The notes below the pieces were generated by a model. The model searched no databases. It was not told where the DNA came from and saw only the letters and a program-made list of their open reading frames with translations. 64,000 nucleotides of DNA, taken from positions 162,043,276 through 162,107,275 of the forward strand of contig OX104127.1 of assembly GCA_944470555.2 (NCBI GenBank), in the 5' to 3' direction. Source of the stretch: Heterobilharzia americana. Lineage: Eukaryota; Platyhelminthes; Trematoda; Strigeidida; Schistosomatidae. Position numbers and translations under genes: made by a program. Shown piece after piece: positions 25,211-37,342 of the stretch (positions are counted from its first letter, which is position 1; each line of letters opens with the position of its first letter).

Positions 25211-26610
25211 TGATGTAATCTCAGGTTTATAGGGAATTTATTTTTTTCAATGCAGTATTCACCACGCAAGAATATCCCATCTCAATTTATCAATCCCTAT
25301 TTTGCACATCTTGTACTATTCTTATTTACTTGTTTTATCTCTATTTATTTTCATATAAAAGTGCCTTGACAACTGAAAGTGTGATCAAATTTTTCGAAGT
25401 GTTGCGCGGCTATATCATACTTCTCATATAAACTCCGTCTTCTTATTAAAATATACAAATCCATCAAAGAAAATGATTGTTTCAGGTTCATAGGTAAGCA
25501 AAAGTTGCAAAGTACTGGGCAACAACGGACCGTTATTATAATTATCTTGACCAGTACGTATGATTTAATGGATTGCGTTTGACAAGCTGCTTGTTAAAAG
25601 GATTCAATATATCTTATAAACATGGTTTTCCAGATTAAGTTAGTAGTCAGAAGATAACTTTCTTCAAAAAAGTTCTCATACACACTAGTAGCACACTGAT
25701 GTACATCTTGAGGATTGGTACATATGGCTATAAATGACATGGAATTCTTATGAAAGAAATGATGGAGCAGATAAAAGTCTGTCGTAACCAATCATATTTA
25801 ACAAGTAAATACAGTTTCTGTTCATTGTTTGTAAAGGGTGGTCTTAACTTCTATTGCTGAGATATCTCGGTGATATTGTTATTCAAGTATGGCTTCATGT
25901 AGGATTATCATCAAGGAGATAAAACCTCCTTATTCACTTAGATTGTTTCGACAAGTACACATCTTCTTGTGTCTAAATAACAGGAAAACTATTGTTGAGG
26001 CTTACACAAAGCATCTTACTGTGCTTTTCAGTTGATTCTCAAGTTTACTACTGAAAAGTATTACTGTCGATGGGGTTACGATGAAGTTAAGAAGCTTTAC
26101 ATAGATAGATATCAAAGTTAACCTTAAAACAGTGGTTTAAGTCAGTGAATTATATTTCAAGGTTAATTTCTTTGATTTACAAAACCAACTACAATACCCG
26201 AGTTAGAAACTAAATTGAACAAAAAAGTCACTCTCTTGACTCTTTGTCAACAAGAACATCAGTTGGCCGTTATACATCATGACATTTCATAGCCTATTTC
26301 AGTGCATGTAAACATGAATTCGACTTTGAAAGCGTTAAGATCTTAGCAATCAATCAGTAATCAACAAGCGCATAGACAATGATCCAACCTATTAATCAAT
26401 AGGAAAAAGAATAAAAACAATTTATAAGGTGAAAGATTAGGCAGAGAAATAGACAATAGGAAGTTCGGTGTAATCAATGACACAACAATCAAATAAAACT
26501 ACTAGTCACGTACCACTTCATCTGGACAGATTAGTGAGTCACTAACGCAGAAATTCTGACTGTTGACTAGGGAACGCAATATCATAAACATATAGGTATA
26601 TGTTTTAAAA
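25211..26610. other. Unassigned AT-rich DNA
   Basis: No recognised gene, RNA or repeat. The 65-codon frame at 25,594-25,791 lacks supporting features. Confidence 0.5.
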
Positions 26611-26614
26611 AAAA

Positions 26615-26958
26615 TAGTATTCATCATGAACTGATATCAATTAGATAGCCACTGGAAACGTGGGAGAACCGAACCCTATTTCCTGCATCACCACACACCC
26701 AAACTCCTGCTGCGGATAGAATGCAGGATCTTCAGAGGTGACGGCGAATGCGTTAACCACTCAGCCACTCAGTGCTTTACAGTTTCCTACTTGTGTCAAT
26801 TCGCGACATACTCCAACTATGCATCAAGGTGTTCAGTTGGTATCCACTTCATTTCCAGTTGGTTAACCCAACACGTCACAGATTCTCACTAGAACTTCAA
26901 GATATCCATTTTTAGGTTAATGAGAGTTTTGTTTTTAAGGTAGTATCCATCATGAACT
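26615..26958 (-). repeat. tRNA-derived SINE bounded by an 18-bp direct repeat
   Basis: The minus strand has an A-box (TGGCTGAGTGGTTAACGC, about 26,750-26,770) and a weaker B-box near 26,725. The segment is bounded by TAGTATTCATCATGAACT at 26,615-26,632 and TAGTATCCATCATGAACT at 26,941-26,958. Because related SINEs begin with this motif, the second copy may be the start of a tandem, truncated SINE rather than a target-site duplication. Confidence 0.55.
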
Positions 26959-26963
26959 TATGC

Positions 26964-26964
26964 G

Positions 26965-27029
<65 letters not shown>

Positions 27030-27048
27030 TACATATATATATATATAT
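26964..27048. repeat. (AT)n microsatellite
   Basis: A run of AT dinucleotides with a few CA interruptions. It directly precedes an RTE fragment. Confidence 0.95.
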
Positions 27049-27052
27049 ACCG

Positions 27053-27913
27053 TGAAAAAGATCCTAGAAGATTTGGATTTCGCCGATGACTTGTGTCTAA
27101 TGTCACACAAACTCAAAGATCTACAGGCAAAAACTAACAAGTTGACAGAAGAGGCAGCGAAAGAAGACGGGACTTCAAGTGAATATAGAGAAGACAACCA
27201 ACCACTACCACCACCACCAACAACAGGCTCCAATCACCATCAACGGGAGAAACTTAAAGGAAGTAGCCCCTTTCACCTACACCTATCTAGGCAGCACCGT
27301 TTCAACTACAGGTGGCGGCACAGACGAGGACGTGAAAGTAGCCAGGATCGGAAAGAAAGCAAGACAGGTGCTCATTAACCTGAAACCAGTGTGAAGATCT
27401 GCTGCACTCAGACTTAAGCGTGAACAACCTCCGGAATTTTAACACTGATGCCAGTCAAGTCACTGCATCTGTATGGTTGAGAGACTTGGCGCGTTACGAA
27501 AGGGATTCCCAACAAACTACAGACATTCATCAACAGCTGCTGCCTACGCTGGCTCGATACTGAAGCTCAGATAGCCAGAATAATAAGAATGAGCAACAAG
27601 GATTCCCGCCTGACAACGAACCAACCAAGAACCTATTGCTCAACAAATATGAAGAAGGAAGTGAAGATGGATTGAGCATGCACTGAGAAGACCAACTGGG
27701 GACATCACGTGCCAGTCCAGTTGCTCGAGTGGAACCTAGATGGGAAACGACGAGTTGGGTGTCCGAGATGAGGGTGACATGGAGGAGGAGATGGTGTGAG
27801 AAAGAAATGAGAGCTTGTGGACAGTGGTGGAGCCAGGTTGAAAAGATTGGAGAGAAGAGAGTGGAATGGAGACGTGCTTACTGAATCCCTATATTCCACT
27901 AGGAACCTAAGAG

Positions 27914-27918
<5 letters not shown>
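27053..27918 (+). mobile_element. RTE-type LINE 3' fragment
   Basis: It starts in the RT palm with LDFADDLCLMSHKL (catalytic FADD near 27,075) and continues through LQAKTNKLTEEA, PITINGRNLKEVAPFTY and a GSTVSTTGG block. The decayed C-terminal zinc/thumb region follows and ends with STRNLRDK near 27,918. An (AT)n tail follows, in the place of the short A/T repeat that ends RTE elements. The part from 27,441 onward is the outer end of the left arm of the large inverted repeat. Confidence 0.8.

Positions 27919-27974
<56 letters not shown>
27919..27974. repeat. (AT)n microsatellite at an RTE 3' end
   Basis: About 55 bases of pure AT. The mirror copy at 36,778-36,844 is 12 bases longer. Confidence 0.95.
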
Positions 27975-27976
<2 letters not shown>

Positions 27977-29091
27977 ATGAATGCATAGTTGAATTCATCA
28001 AGTTTTTAATTAAGTTACCCTTCAACTAACAGGGATTTTATGGAGATACTCTCAGCTGGGTATTATTTTAAACTTACTGGAATATATTACTGTCAATTTA
28101 ATGGTATCCCAGTGCTTCGCACTTCACAAGTTATTTAGGCTTTTGTTTAAAACATGCTGTAAATTTGACAATTAAGCTTCCGTACGCTTAAAATCTTACT
28201 AGTTAATTAGTTTAACATGAAAAGTAGAGAATTTCAGTGTATTTAGAATGGAACTTGAATCTAAGTAACTCAAAATAATTTTATAAATTCAATAAAATGT
28301 TTTCTGTTGTTTTTAGAAATGTATATTTTAGGTGTAAATTAAAAAAAAATTCCTCAGTTTATTTGCATAAGTCTCAAATATACATTGATGAGTAGACGCT
28401 TTCCATCGAATAAAAGCAGATTGATAGTATAAGTGATGAACGGGAACATCAAAGGAAGAATGTAGCATCAGTTTAGGACAATTATTATTCTTGTTAAACA
28501 TTTTAATACTATCACACAGCATACAGCTAACAGTATATGACTTTGCTCTGCGATTCCCATCATGCCACAGCGATTAAAGTTAGTCCTATGGCTATCAAAC
28601 AGACTTTTCTGGCATATTAGGACCTCAAAAAAAGTTATTACTGCTGGTGATAGTCATTAATTCGTTGGAAAAAGCAAGCGCAATGTATAAAACGCGATCA
28701 TTTCGTTCTAGTATAGAATTCCATAGTAGTGCTCACCTACAATGACGTCAGCGATCAAACCCAGGTTTCTTAGGTCTTGTCAAGAGAACACATTACCACT
28801 GAGCCCTGTGAGGCGGAATTCGATGCTATACATTTTCCTATTTCTAGCAATTCACAATGTAAAGTAACCATCATCTAATTCCATTGGCAGCTATCAGTCC
28901 TTATATACGACTTACTTAACCTCTTACTACATGGCTTCTCACTAGAACATCAGTAAATCCATCTCAAATGCATATCAGCAAGGCGAACTAGGCAGTAAAT
29001 CAGTTGTTTATTTTTCCCAAATTCTATGGAAAATTACACCCTAACGCTTCATATTTCATGGCTAGATTAACTGCTTATTTGATGCTGTACA
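27975..29091. other. Non-LINE insert within the inverted-repeat arm
   Basis: About 1.1 kb between the two RTE pieces, mirrored at 35,661-36,777. It holds a tRNA-like SINE segment at about 28,740-28,815 (minus strand: GGCTCAGTGGTAATG as A-box, GGGTTTGATCGC as B-box). The rest is unrecognised. The 64-codon frame at 28,328-28,522 has no motif. Confidence 0.55.
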
Positions 29092-31445
29092 AAAACAAGC
29101 ATCATATAGCATATAGCTGTTGAATGAGGATGATCAAGGTTTATGTCACTATAACTGAAGTTTTGCAGCAGCTGATCGTCAAATTAATTCTCAGTCGACG
29201 CTGTCGGAGGCCCTTTCAAAGTCGATGAAGTTGAGGTGAGGTGGAGAGTTGACTGGTATTCTATGCCCTGTTCTATGCATAGCGTTGCGTTGCGTTGCGT
29301 AGAGTTGCAATTTGATCCTCACATCATTTGTCCTACCCGAAGACAGCCAACAAGCCGGCCTGTTTCGGTTGTAATTTTGAATGCGGAGCAGTTTTAAACT
29401 TCTCCAGAATGATGCGGCCTAATTTCTCCTTCAGGTGGACAGGGGTGGAGGATGATTCCTCACCACTTCTTGCAAGAAATTAGTTCTCCCTTCTTTCAGA
29501 GTTTGACAAGGTAGCCCGTCTTCCGGTCAAAAACCAGGTACCTTCCCTTCCTTCTTTCCCTCCAAACCTTGTGCAATAGTGTTGTGAGCATGTTCGCTGT
29601 TGTCTCTGTGTCTATTTTCAGTGTTCTTGGTGATACATCATCTAGTCCTACTGCTTTCCCAGATTTCAGCAATTTTGTGGCTTTCAAGACTTCGGCTTTT
29701 GTCGGAGGGCTTGTGTTCACTGATATTTCTGTGACTGGGTTGCTGGTGGTATTTCTGGATGTGTTGGAGGTGGTGATGGTAGTCGATTCAAGAGCTTTTT
29801 GAAGTGGTCAGTCCATCGTTTCCTTAGTTTCTCCTCTTTGGCGGTAACCAAGTTATGTCCACTATCTTTCATTGGTTTCATCTGTGTTCATCCATTCCCA
29901 GAGAGTATTTTGGTTATTTGATATAGTGTTGTCAGGTCTCTGTCTCTCCTACCTGCAGCCATTTCTACTTCAATTGTAAGTGTGTCGTAGAAGTGCCCAC
30001 TGTGTTTGCGCACACCCTTCTTCACTTCTTTGTCCAGTGTAGTGTTTTATGGGTTGTAATCAGTTCCTCTTTTCGTTGTTCATCACTGCACTGCACTGGT
30101 TCATCTTCTGCTTCATCATCTTACCCTCCCTACTCCATCAGCTTCCATGTGTCCTTCGACATCCATTCCTTGTTCTGTTTTTTCTCCCATCCCAACACGG
30201 TTATGCAGGTTTCCCTCCACATCCCTTCCAAAGAGTTCCAGCGTTCTTCTACTCATGTTTCTTCAGGGATGTTTCCAAATATCTATCATTTTATCTTGAT
30301 GACTGACGTGAAGATTTCCTTTCTAGTTTCGTCGCTCAGTTTCTATTCTGGGTGTTGAACTTCAACTGTCGTCTATCACCAACTTCTTTGAAGGCTTTCA
30401 ACCTGATTTTAAAAGTTCCTTGCAAAGGTTAGTCATTGGTGTGAAACTACATCTGCTCCTCTCTCTTCCTGATCAGATCTTGTGTTCAGTAGGCTACTTC
30501 TCCACTTTCTTCACATTGAAATGAAGTCGATCTGATTTCTAGTGTAGTGCGTCCTGATGTCTGGTGAAATCCATGTCTCTGTCTTTTGAATATCCTTGTG
30601 TTTACACACACTACCTCCAATCACCAAATCGTTGAATGCGCGGATGTCTACAAACAGTTCTACATTCTCCTTCATTTCACCAAATGCTTCTCGATCCATG
30701 ATGAATTCTCTTCCTGTGTTCTCCACTCCCACTTTCGCATTCATATCACCCCACCTATTAGAATTTCGATGTCACCAACTGGAGTGGTGTCTTGTCCTGT
30801 ACTGATTACAGTTGTCTGTAGAATCCCTCCTTCTTCTCTTCACCTGCATTATTTGTAGGTGCATAGTGTAGCGTAGCATTGTATCATTGTGACTCTCCCT
30901 CCTTTCGAGTTGAATCTTACCGTGATGATGGTGATCCTGGAGGAGGAGATTGGTTCCCACTGTATGAGAGAGAGGGACAGAGAGAGCGTTCGATGCTGTT
31001 GGGGACATGATGATGGCCACTGGACAACTCAGTGTGCTGTTCTCGTGGTTGTCGTCTGGGTGACAATATTGGAGTAGATAATTGACTCCTCACTAGTTGG
31101 TAGTTTGGAGAGTCCACTTCCATGCCATACTTTCTCATCTCTTTTTCGATCTGGTCAGCCTTGCCAGCCAGCTTCAAACATGGTGCTCGCATTCCATGTC
31201 CCCAATCTTACTTTTGCTTTCATCAGCCAATTGGCTTCCCTATGGCTTTCACCAACCGGCGTTATTTCGTCTCCCTTATTGCAGTGAGGAATAAGTTCAT
31301 TTTTATTTTATGTTTTCTTTGTGCTTTGAAGTTTGTGTAGCAGTTGGATTGCTTTTATAAAGGTAGGGTTGCTGGTTTTATGCCCAACCTTCCCTATTTA
31401 TCCGGGCTCAAGACGGTCTAGTAACTAGGGAATTAGTTAACCAGG
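29092..31445 (-). mobile_element. RTE-type LINE 5' portion (endonuclease and first part of RT), broken
   Basis: The 5' end is at about 31,445 and the element runs leftward. Landmarks: endonuclease start LGTWNA near 31,195; KADQIEKEMRKYGMEV near 31,130; MNAKVGVENTGREF (30,703-30,744), the GDxNA-type endonuclease core; and ISPDIRTHYTRNQIDF, the end of the endonuclease with its D/N-Q-I-D signature. Next is KLLKSGKAVGLDDVSP near 29,640, the RT entry block, then KTGYLVKL. RT is cut off near 29,092 after DFERASDSVD, so the FADD box is missing from this piece. Frameshifts separate the open segments. The family assignment (RTE clade) rests on the endonuclease-RT layout and short A/T 3' tails. Confidence 0.8.
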
Positions 31446-33257
31446 CAAGGTTTCTTTATGTCAAATTTATCTGTTATTGGCTAGGGTAAGTTATCGTGAG
31501 TCAGTAACTTGGCTTACATTCATAAATGGTAAATTCGTTTGGTCATATTATGATGAAGAGTATGTCGCGTAATCGATTATATGTTGGAAGACCGAAAATA
31601 CCGCTAGGATGTTGTTTTCAGGTTGTGAGTTAGTACTTTCAGCTTATCACTTCTTAACAACAACTAATGAATATCAGGATATTTAAAACCCTAACCAGTG
31701 AATCAGAATTTAAGGACGGTTACCAGGGCCAGTTGGCAAGTGATTTAACAAGTGTACGTTCCACGTTGACATTTCTCACAGCTGAGTAGTTTTTCAACTG
31801 CTCAGTTGTGGTGTTAACAAGGTTTTCGCTGGAAACCACTCAGGCTAGAAAAAAAGACGTGATCTCTGACATAATTGTCATGAACTAGCAAAACATACTA
31901 CTACCGAATAACTGAAGTAGTCAGAAACCACTTAGGTTGATCTATACTCTTTGTCAGCCAGATCAGAGTGATCTAAGTCCGAACAGCTGTTCCACTCGTT
32001 TGGGAACGAGCACCTCAGCGAAGTATCCCCACAAATTGAGCTCATGGAACTAAATTAGTTCAGATCACCTGAATCTGTCTACCTGACTTGGTTACCGTGA
32101 TATTTGAGCCTCTTAGATCGATGAGTATTAACGCTACCTCTGGAATGACTTATACGGATCTTATAAAGGCTGATCACAACTAAAAAAAGGAATTTCAGAA
32201 TTTATTTTTGGTTTTTTATTAATTTAATCAGTATTAAGAATTTTATACACCATAGATGAATAAACGAAACTCATTAGTCACTAGTTTTCATACTTTCTAT
32301 GCTGATCTTAAGATTATTCTAAACGTAGAAATGATACAAATATTTGTCAAAATCTTACTCCAAAGTAGAATTCACAAGAATATCAGGTAAATTAGGCTGC
32401 TAAAATCCTTTGAGTTCCACTTAATCATTCAGTCAATATTGATATTACATCTGGTATTACTGTGGAATGATCCAAGTAGCCGTATCTTATATCAGTACAT
32501 CAAGGTAAAAGGCGACAAGATGGAGGATCAAGGAAGAAAGTAATCGAATATAGTAAAAAGTCATAAGTTGATAAGAAGAAATGATTAAGCAATAATGAAA
32601 TGCTATCTGACAACGAAGATTTGATAAATCCAGTTATGCTTATCTGGACTGAATCAATCCACTTCTGCAGTTGTCCGTATGCGATCTTGGCAAACAAGCA
32701 TGTCGGTCAGTAATTCTTCCTAGTTATAAAATACCCAAGACTAAAAGACCAAAAAATAATGCAGTATTTTAGCTAGGAGGGATAGTATATTTTGTGAACC
32801 ATGCCAAAATACCAAGACGCTTCGACTGACTAACATAAACACCTCATACCAGCAGCACAACTAGCCAAATGGCATATCTGTCTGACTGTATACCTTCAGC
32901 CTAATCAGTCAGCATCAACGATAAAACCTTAAGGTTTTGATTTTGGGGATTATTTTTCACTATTTTGTATATCATTCAGTATGTTTAAATATATTGGCAC
33001 CTACGTAATTCAACTATCGTTTTTCAATCTGTGCGAAAAACAGCGATTCCAAGAAAGCGTAAATCTGCAAACCCAGATTTTCAAGTAAATACCCTGCTCA
33101 CAGTTTGAACGGTTACGTTCACTCAGTAGACGTCTTTGTTTACACGTATATTCCAGATATCAACAAATGTCATGCATAATTGTCATTATTCCACAAAATC
33201 GAGATAATAAGAAATATAACATATACGAAATTAATGAAATAAAATCTAAAATCACTT
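31409..33257. other. Spacer between inverted-repeat arms
   Basis: Single-copy AT-rich DNA of about 1.9 kb (with the microsatellite that follows). I see no gene or RNA. The 65-codon frame at 32,500-32,697 has no motif. Confidence 0.6.
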
Positions 33258-33258
33258 T

Positions 33259-33298
<40 letters not shown>
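33258..33298. repeat. (TA)n microsatellite
   Basis: About 40 bases of TA directly in front of the RTE 5' end of the right arm. Confidence 0.9.
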
Positions 33299-33301
<3 letters not shown>

Positions 33302-33302
33302 C

Positions 33303-35660
33303 TCACCTAGTTTATACGTTCACCAGTTTGCTAGACTGTCCTAAGCCCGGATAAATAGGGAAGGTTGGGCATAAGACTAGCAACCCTACCTTTATAAAAG
33401 CAATCCAACTGCTACACAAACTTCAAAGCACAAAGAAAACATAAAATAAAAATGAACTTATTCCTCACTGCAATAAGGGAGACGAAATAACGCCGGTTGG
33501 TGAAAGCCATAGGGAAGCCAATTGGCTGATGAAAGCAAAAGTAAGATTGGGGACATGGAATGCGAGCACCATGTTTGAAGCTGGCTGGCAAGGCTGACCA
33601 GATCGAAAAAGAGATGAGAAAGTATGGCATGGAAGTGGACTCTCCAAACTACCAACTAGTGAGGAGTCAATTATCTACTCCAATATTGTCACCCAGACGA
33701 CAACCACGAGAACAGCACACTGAGTTGTCCAGTGGCCATCATCATGTCCCCAACAGCATCGAACGCTCTCTCTGTCCCTCTCTCTCATACAGTGGGAACC
33801 AATCTCCTCCTCCAGGATCACCATCATCACAGTAAGATTCAACTCGAAAGGAGGGAGAGTCACAATGATACAATGCTACGCTACACTATGCACCTACAAA
33901 TAATGCAGGTGAAGAGAAGAAGGAGGGATTCTACAGACAACTGTAATCAGTACAGGACAAGACACCACTCCAGTTGGTGACATCGAAATTCTAATAGGTG
34001 GGGTGATATGAATGCGAAAGTGGGAGTGGAGAACACAGGAAGAGAATTCATCATGGATCGAGAAGCATTTGGTGAAATGAAGGAGAATGTAGAACTGTTT
34101 GTAGACATCCGCGCATTCAACGATTTGGTGATTGGAGGTAGTGTGTGTAAACACAAGGATATTCAAAAGACAGAGACATGGATTTCACCAGACATCAGGA
34201 CGCACTACACTAGAAATCAGATCGACTTCATTTCAATGTGAAGAAAGTGGAGAAGTAGCCTACTGAACACAAGATCTGATCAGGAAGAGAGAGGAGCAGA
34301 TGTAGTTTCACACCAATGACTAACCTTTGCAAGGAACTTTTAAAATCAGGTTGAAAGCCTTCAAAGAAGTTGGTGATAGACGACAGTTGAAGTTCAACAC
34401 CCAGAATAGAAACTGAGCGACGAAACTAGAAAGGAAATCTTCACGTCAGTCATCAAGATAAAATGATAGATATTTGGAAACATCCCTGAAGAAACATGAG
34501 TAGAAGAACGCTGGAACTCTTTGGAAGGGATGTGGAGGGAAACCTGCATAACCGTGTTGGGATGGGAGAAAAAACAGAACAAGGAATGGATGTCGAAGGA
34601 CACATGGAAGCTGATGGAGTAGGGAGGGTAAGATGATGAAGCAGAAGATGAACCAGTGCAGTGCAGTGATGAACAACGAAAAGAGGAACTGATTACAACC
34701 CATAAAACACTACACTGGACAAAGAAGTGAAGAAGGGTGTGCGCAAACACAGTGGGCACTTCTACGACACACTTACAATTGAAGTAGAAATGGCTGCAGG
34801 TAGGAGAGACAGAGACCTGACAACACTATATCAAATAACCAAAATACTCTCTGGGAATGGATGAACACAGATGAAACCAATGAAAGATAGTGGACATAAC
34901 TTGGTTACCGCCAAAGAGGAGAAACTAAGGAAACGATGGACTGACCACTTCAAAAAGCTCTTGAATCGACTACCATCACCACCTCCAACACATCCAGAAA
35001 TACCACCAGCAACCCAGTCACAGAAATATCAGTGAACACAAGCCCTCCGACAAAAGCCGAAGTCTTGAAAGCCACAAAATTGCTGAAATCTGGGAAAGCA
35101 GTAGGACTAGATGATGTATCACCAAGAACACTGAAAATAGACACAGAGACAACAGCGAACATGCTCACAACACTATTGCACAAGGTTTGGAGGGAAAGAA
35201 GGAAGGGAAGGTACCTGGTTTTTGACCGGAAGACGGGCTACCTTGTCAAACTCTGAAAGAAGGGAGAACTAATTTCTTGCAAGAAGTGGTGAGGAATCAT
35301 CCTCCACCCCTGTCCACCTGAAGGAGAAATTAGGCCGCATCATTCTGGAGAAGTTTAAAACTGCTCCGCATTCAAAATTACAACCGAAACAGGCCGGCTT
35401 GTTGGCTGTCTTCGGGTAGGACAAATGATGTGAGGATCAAATTGCAACTCTACGCAACGCAACGCAACGCTATGCATAGAACAGGGCATAGAATACCAGT
35501 CAACTCTCCACCTCACCTCAACTTCATCGACTTTGAAAGGGCCTCCGACAGCGTCGACTGAGAATTAATTTGACGATCAGCTGCTGCAAAACTTCAGTTA
35601 TAGTGACATAAACCTTGATCATCCTCATTCAACAGCTATATGCTATATGATGCTTGTTTT
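33303..35660 (+). mobile_element. RTE-type LINE 5' portion, mirror copy
   Basis: Same content and same frameshifts as the minus-strand copy at 29,092-31,445, apart from one substitution (33,831) and a divergent first 40 bases (33,303-33,343). Shared disablements show that both descend from one already broken element rather than from two independent insertions. Confidence 0.85.
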
Positions 35661-36775
35661 TGTACAGCATCAAATAAGCAGTTAATCTAGCCATGAAATA
35701 TGAAGCGTTAGGGTGTAATTTTCCATAGAATTTGGGAAAAATAAACAACTGATTTACTGCCTAGTTCGCCTTGCTGATATGCATTTGAGATGGATTTACT
35801 GATGTTCTAGTGAGAAGCCATGTAGTAAGAGGTTAAGTAAGTCGTATATAAGGACTGATAGCTGCCAATGGAATTAGATGATGGTTACTTTACATTGTGA
35901 ATTGCTAGAAATAGGAAAATGTATAGCATCGAATTCCGCCTCACAGGGCTCAGTGGTAATGTGTTCTCTTGACAAGACCTAAGAAACCTGGGTTTGATCG
36001 CTGACGTCATTGTAGGTGAGCACTACTATGGAATTCTATACTAGAACGAAATGATCGCGTTTTATACATTGCGCTTGCTTTTTCCAACGAATTAATGACT
36101 ATCACCAGCAGTAATAACTTTTTTTGAGGTCCTAATATGCCAGAAAAGTCTGTTTGATAGCCATAGGACTAACTTTAATCGCTGTGGCATGATGGGAATC
36201 GCAGAGCAAAGTCATATACTGTTAGCTGTATGCTGTGTGATAGTATTAAAATGTTTAACAAGAATAATAATTGTCCTAAACTGATGCTACATTCTTCCTT
36301 TGATGTTCCCGTTCATCACTTATACTATCAATCTGCTTTTATTCGATGGAAAGCGTCTACTCATCAATGTATATTTGAGACTTATGCAAATAAACTGAGG
36401 AATTTTTTTTTAATTTACACCTAAAATATACATTTCTAAAAACAACAGAAAACATTTTATTGAATTTATAAAATTATTTTGAGTTACTTAGATTCAAGTT
36501 CCATTCTAAATACACTGAAATTCTCTACTTTTCATGTTAAACTAATTAACTAGTAAGATTTTAAGCGTACGGAAGCTTAATTGTCAAATTTACAGCATGT
36601 TTTAAACAAAAGCCTAAATAACTTGTGAAGTGCGAAGCACTGGGATACCATTAAATTGACAGTAATATATTCCAGTAAGTTTAAAATAATACCCAGCTGA
36701 GAGTATCTCCATAAAATCCCTGTTAGTTGAAGGGTAACTTAATTAAAAACTTGATGAATTCAACTATGCATTCAT

Positions 36776-36777
<2 letters not shown>
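35661..36777. other. Non-LINE insert within the right arm
   Basis: Mirror of 27,975-29,091, including the tRNA-like SINE segment at about 35,937-36,012 (plus strand here). Otherwise unrecognised. Confidence 0.55.

Positions 36778-36844
<67 letters not shown>
36778..36844. repeat. (TA)n microsatellite
   Basis: About 67 bases of TA, the only length difference found between the two inverted-repeat arms. Confidence 0.95.
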
Positions 36845-36849
<5 letters not shown>

Positions 36850-36850
<1 letters not shown>

Positions 36851-37342
36851 CTCTTAGGTTCCTAGTGGAATATAGGGATTCAGTAAGCACGTCTCCATTC
36901 CACTCTCTTCTCTCCAATCTTTTCAACCTGGCTCCACCACTGTCCACAAGCTCTCATTTCTTTCTCACACCATCTCCTCCTCCATGTCACCCTCACCTCG
37001 GACACCCAACTCGTCGTTTCCCATCTAGGTTCCACTCGAGCAACTGGACTGGCACGTGATGTCCCCAGTTGGTCTTCTCAGTGCATGCTCAATCCATCTT
37101 CACTTCCTTCTTCATATTTGTTGAGCAATAGGTTCTTGGTTGGTTCGTTGTCAGGCGGGAATCCTTGTTGCTCATTCTTATTATTCTGGCTATCTGAGCT
37201 TCAGTATCGAGCCAGCGTAGGCAGCAGCTGTTGATGAATGTCTGTAGTTTGTTGGGAATCCCTTTCGTAACGCGCCAAGTCTCTCAACCATACAGATGCA
37301 GTGACTTGACTGGCATCAGTGTTGAAAATCCGTATGTTGTTC
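36850..37342 (-). mobile_element. RTE-type LINE 3' fragment, mirror copy
   Basis: The same 3' terminal piece as 27,425-27,918. It stops at about 37,342 where an oppositely oriented RTE fragment begins, forming a head-to-head junction. Confidence 0.8.

Larger units (their letters stand above)
27441..31408. repeat. Left arm of a ~4-kb near-identical inverted repeat
   Basis: This arm is the reverse complement of 33,344-37,323. Paired positions sum to 64,752 over nearly its whole length, and to 64,764 outside the (AT)n tract, so the only length difference seen is 12 bp in that tract. I found one substitution in the body (30,921 versus 33,831) and two close to the inner end (about 31,375). It contains, left to right, an RTE 3' fragment (+), (AT)n, 1.1 kb of other DNA and an RTE 5' fragment (-). 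Confidence 0.93.
33344..37323. repeat. Right arm of the ~4-kb near-identical inverted repeat
   Basis: Mirror of 27,441-31,408. Identity stops abruptly at both ends: at 33,343 inside the RTE 5' end, and at 37,323 inside an RTE 3' fragment. Neither boundary matches an element terminus. Confidence 0.93.

Noticed and set aside
29993..30358. 121-codon plus-strand frame, mirrored at 34,394-34,759
   Set aside because: It is antisense to the RTE element's linker region. The coding sense of the element is on the other strand.
27053..31445. Twin-priming (5' inversion) of a single RTE insertion
   Set aside because: The two pieces are opposed, but the 3' tail and 1.1 kb of other DNA lie between them, whereas twin priming joins the inverted 5' part directly to the 3' part.
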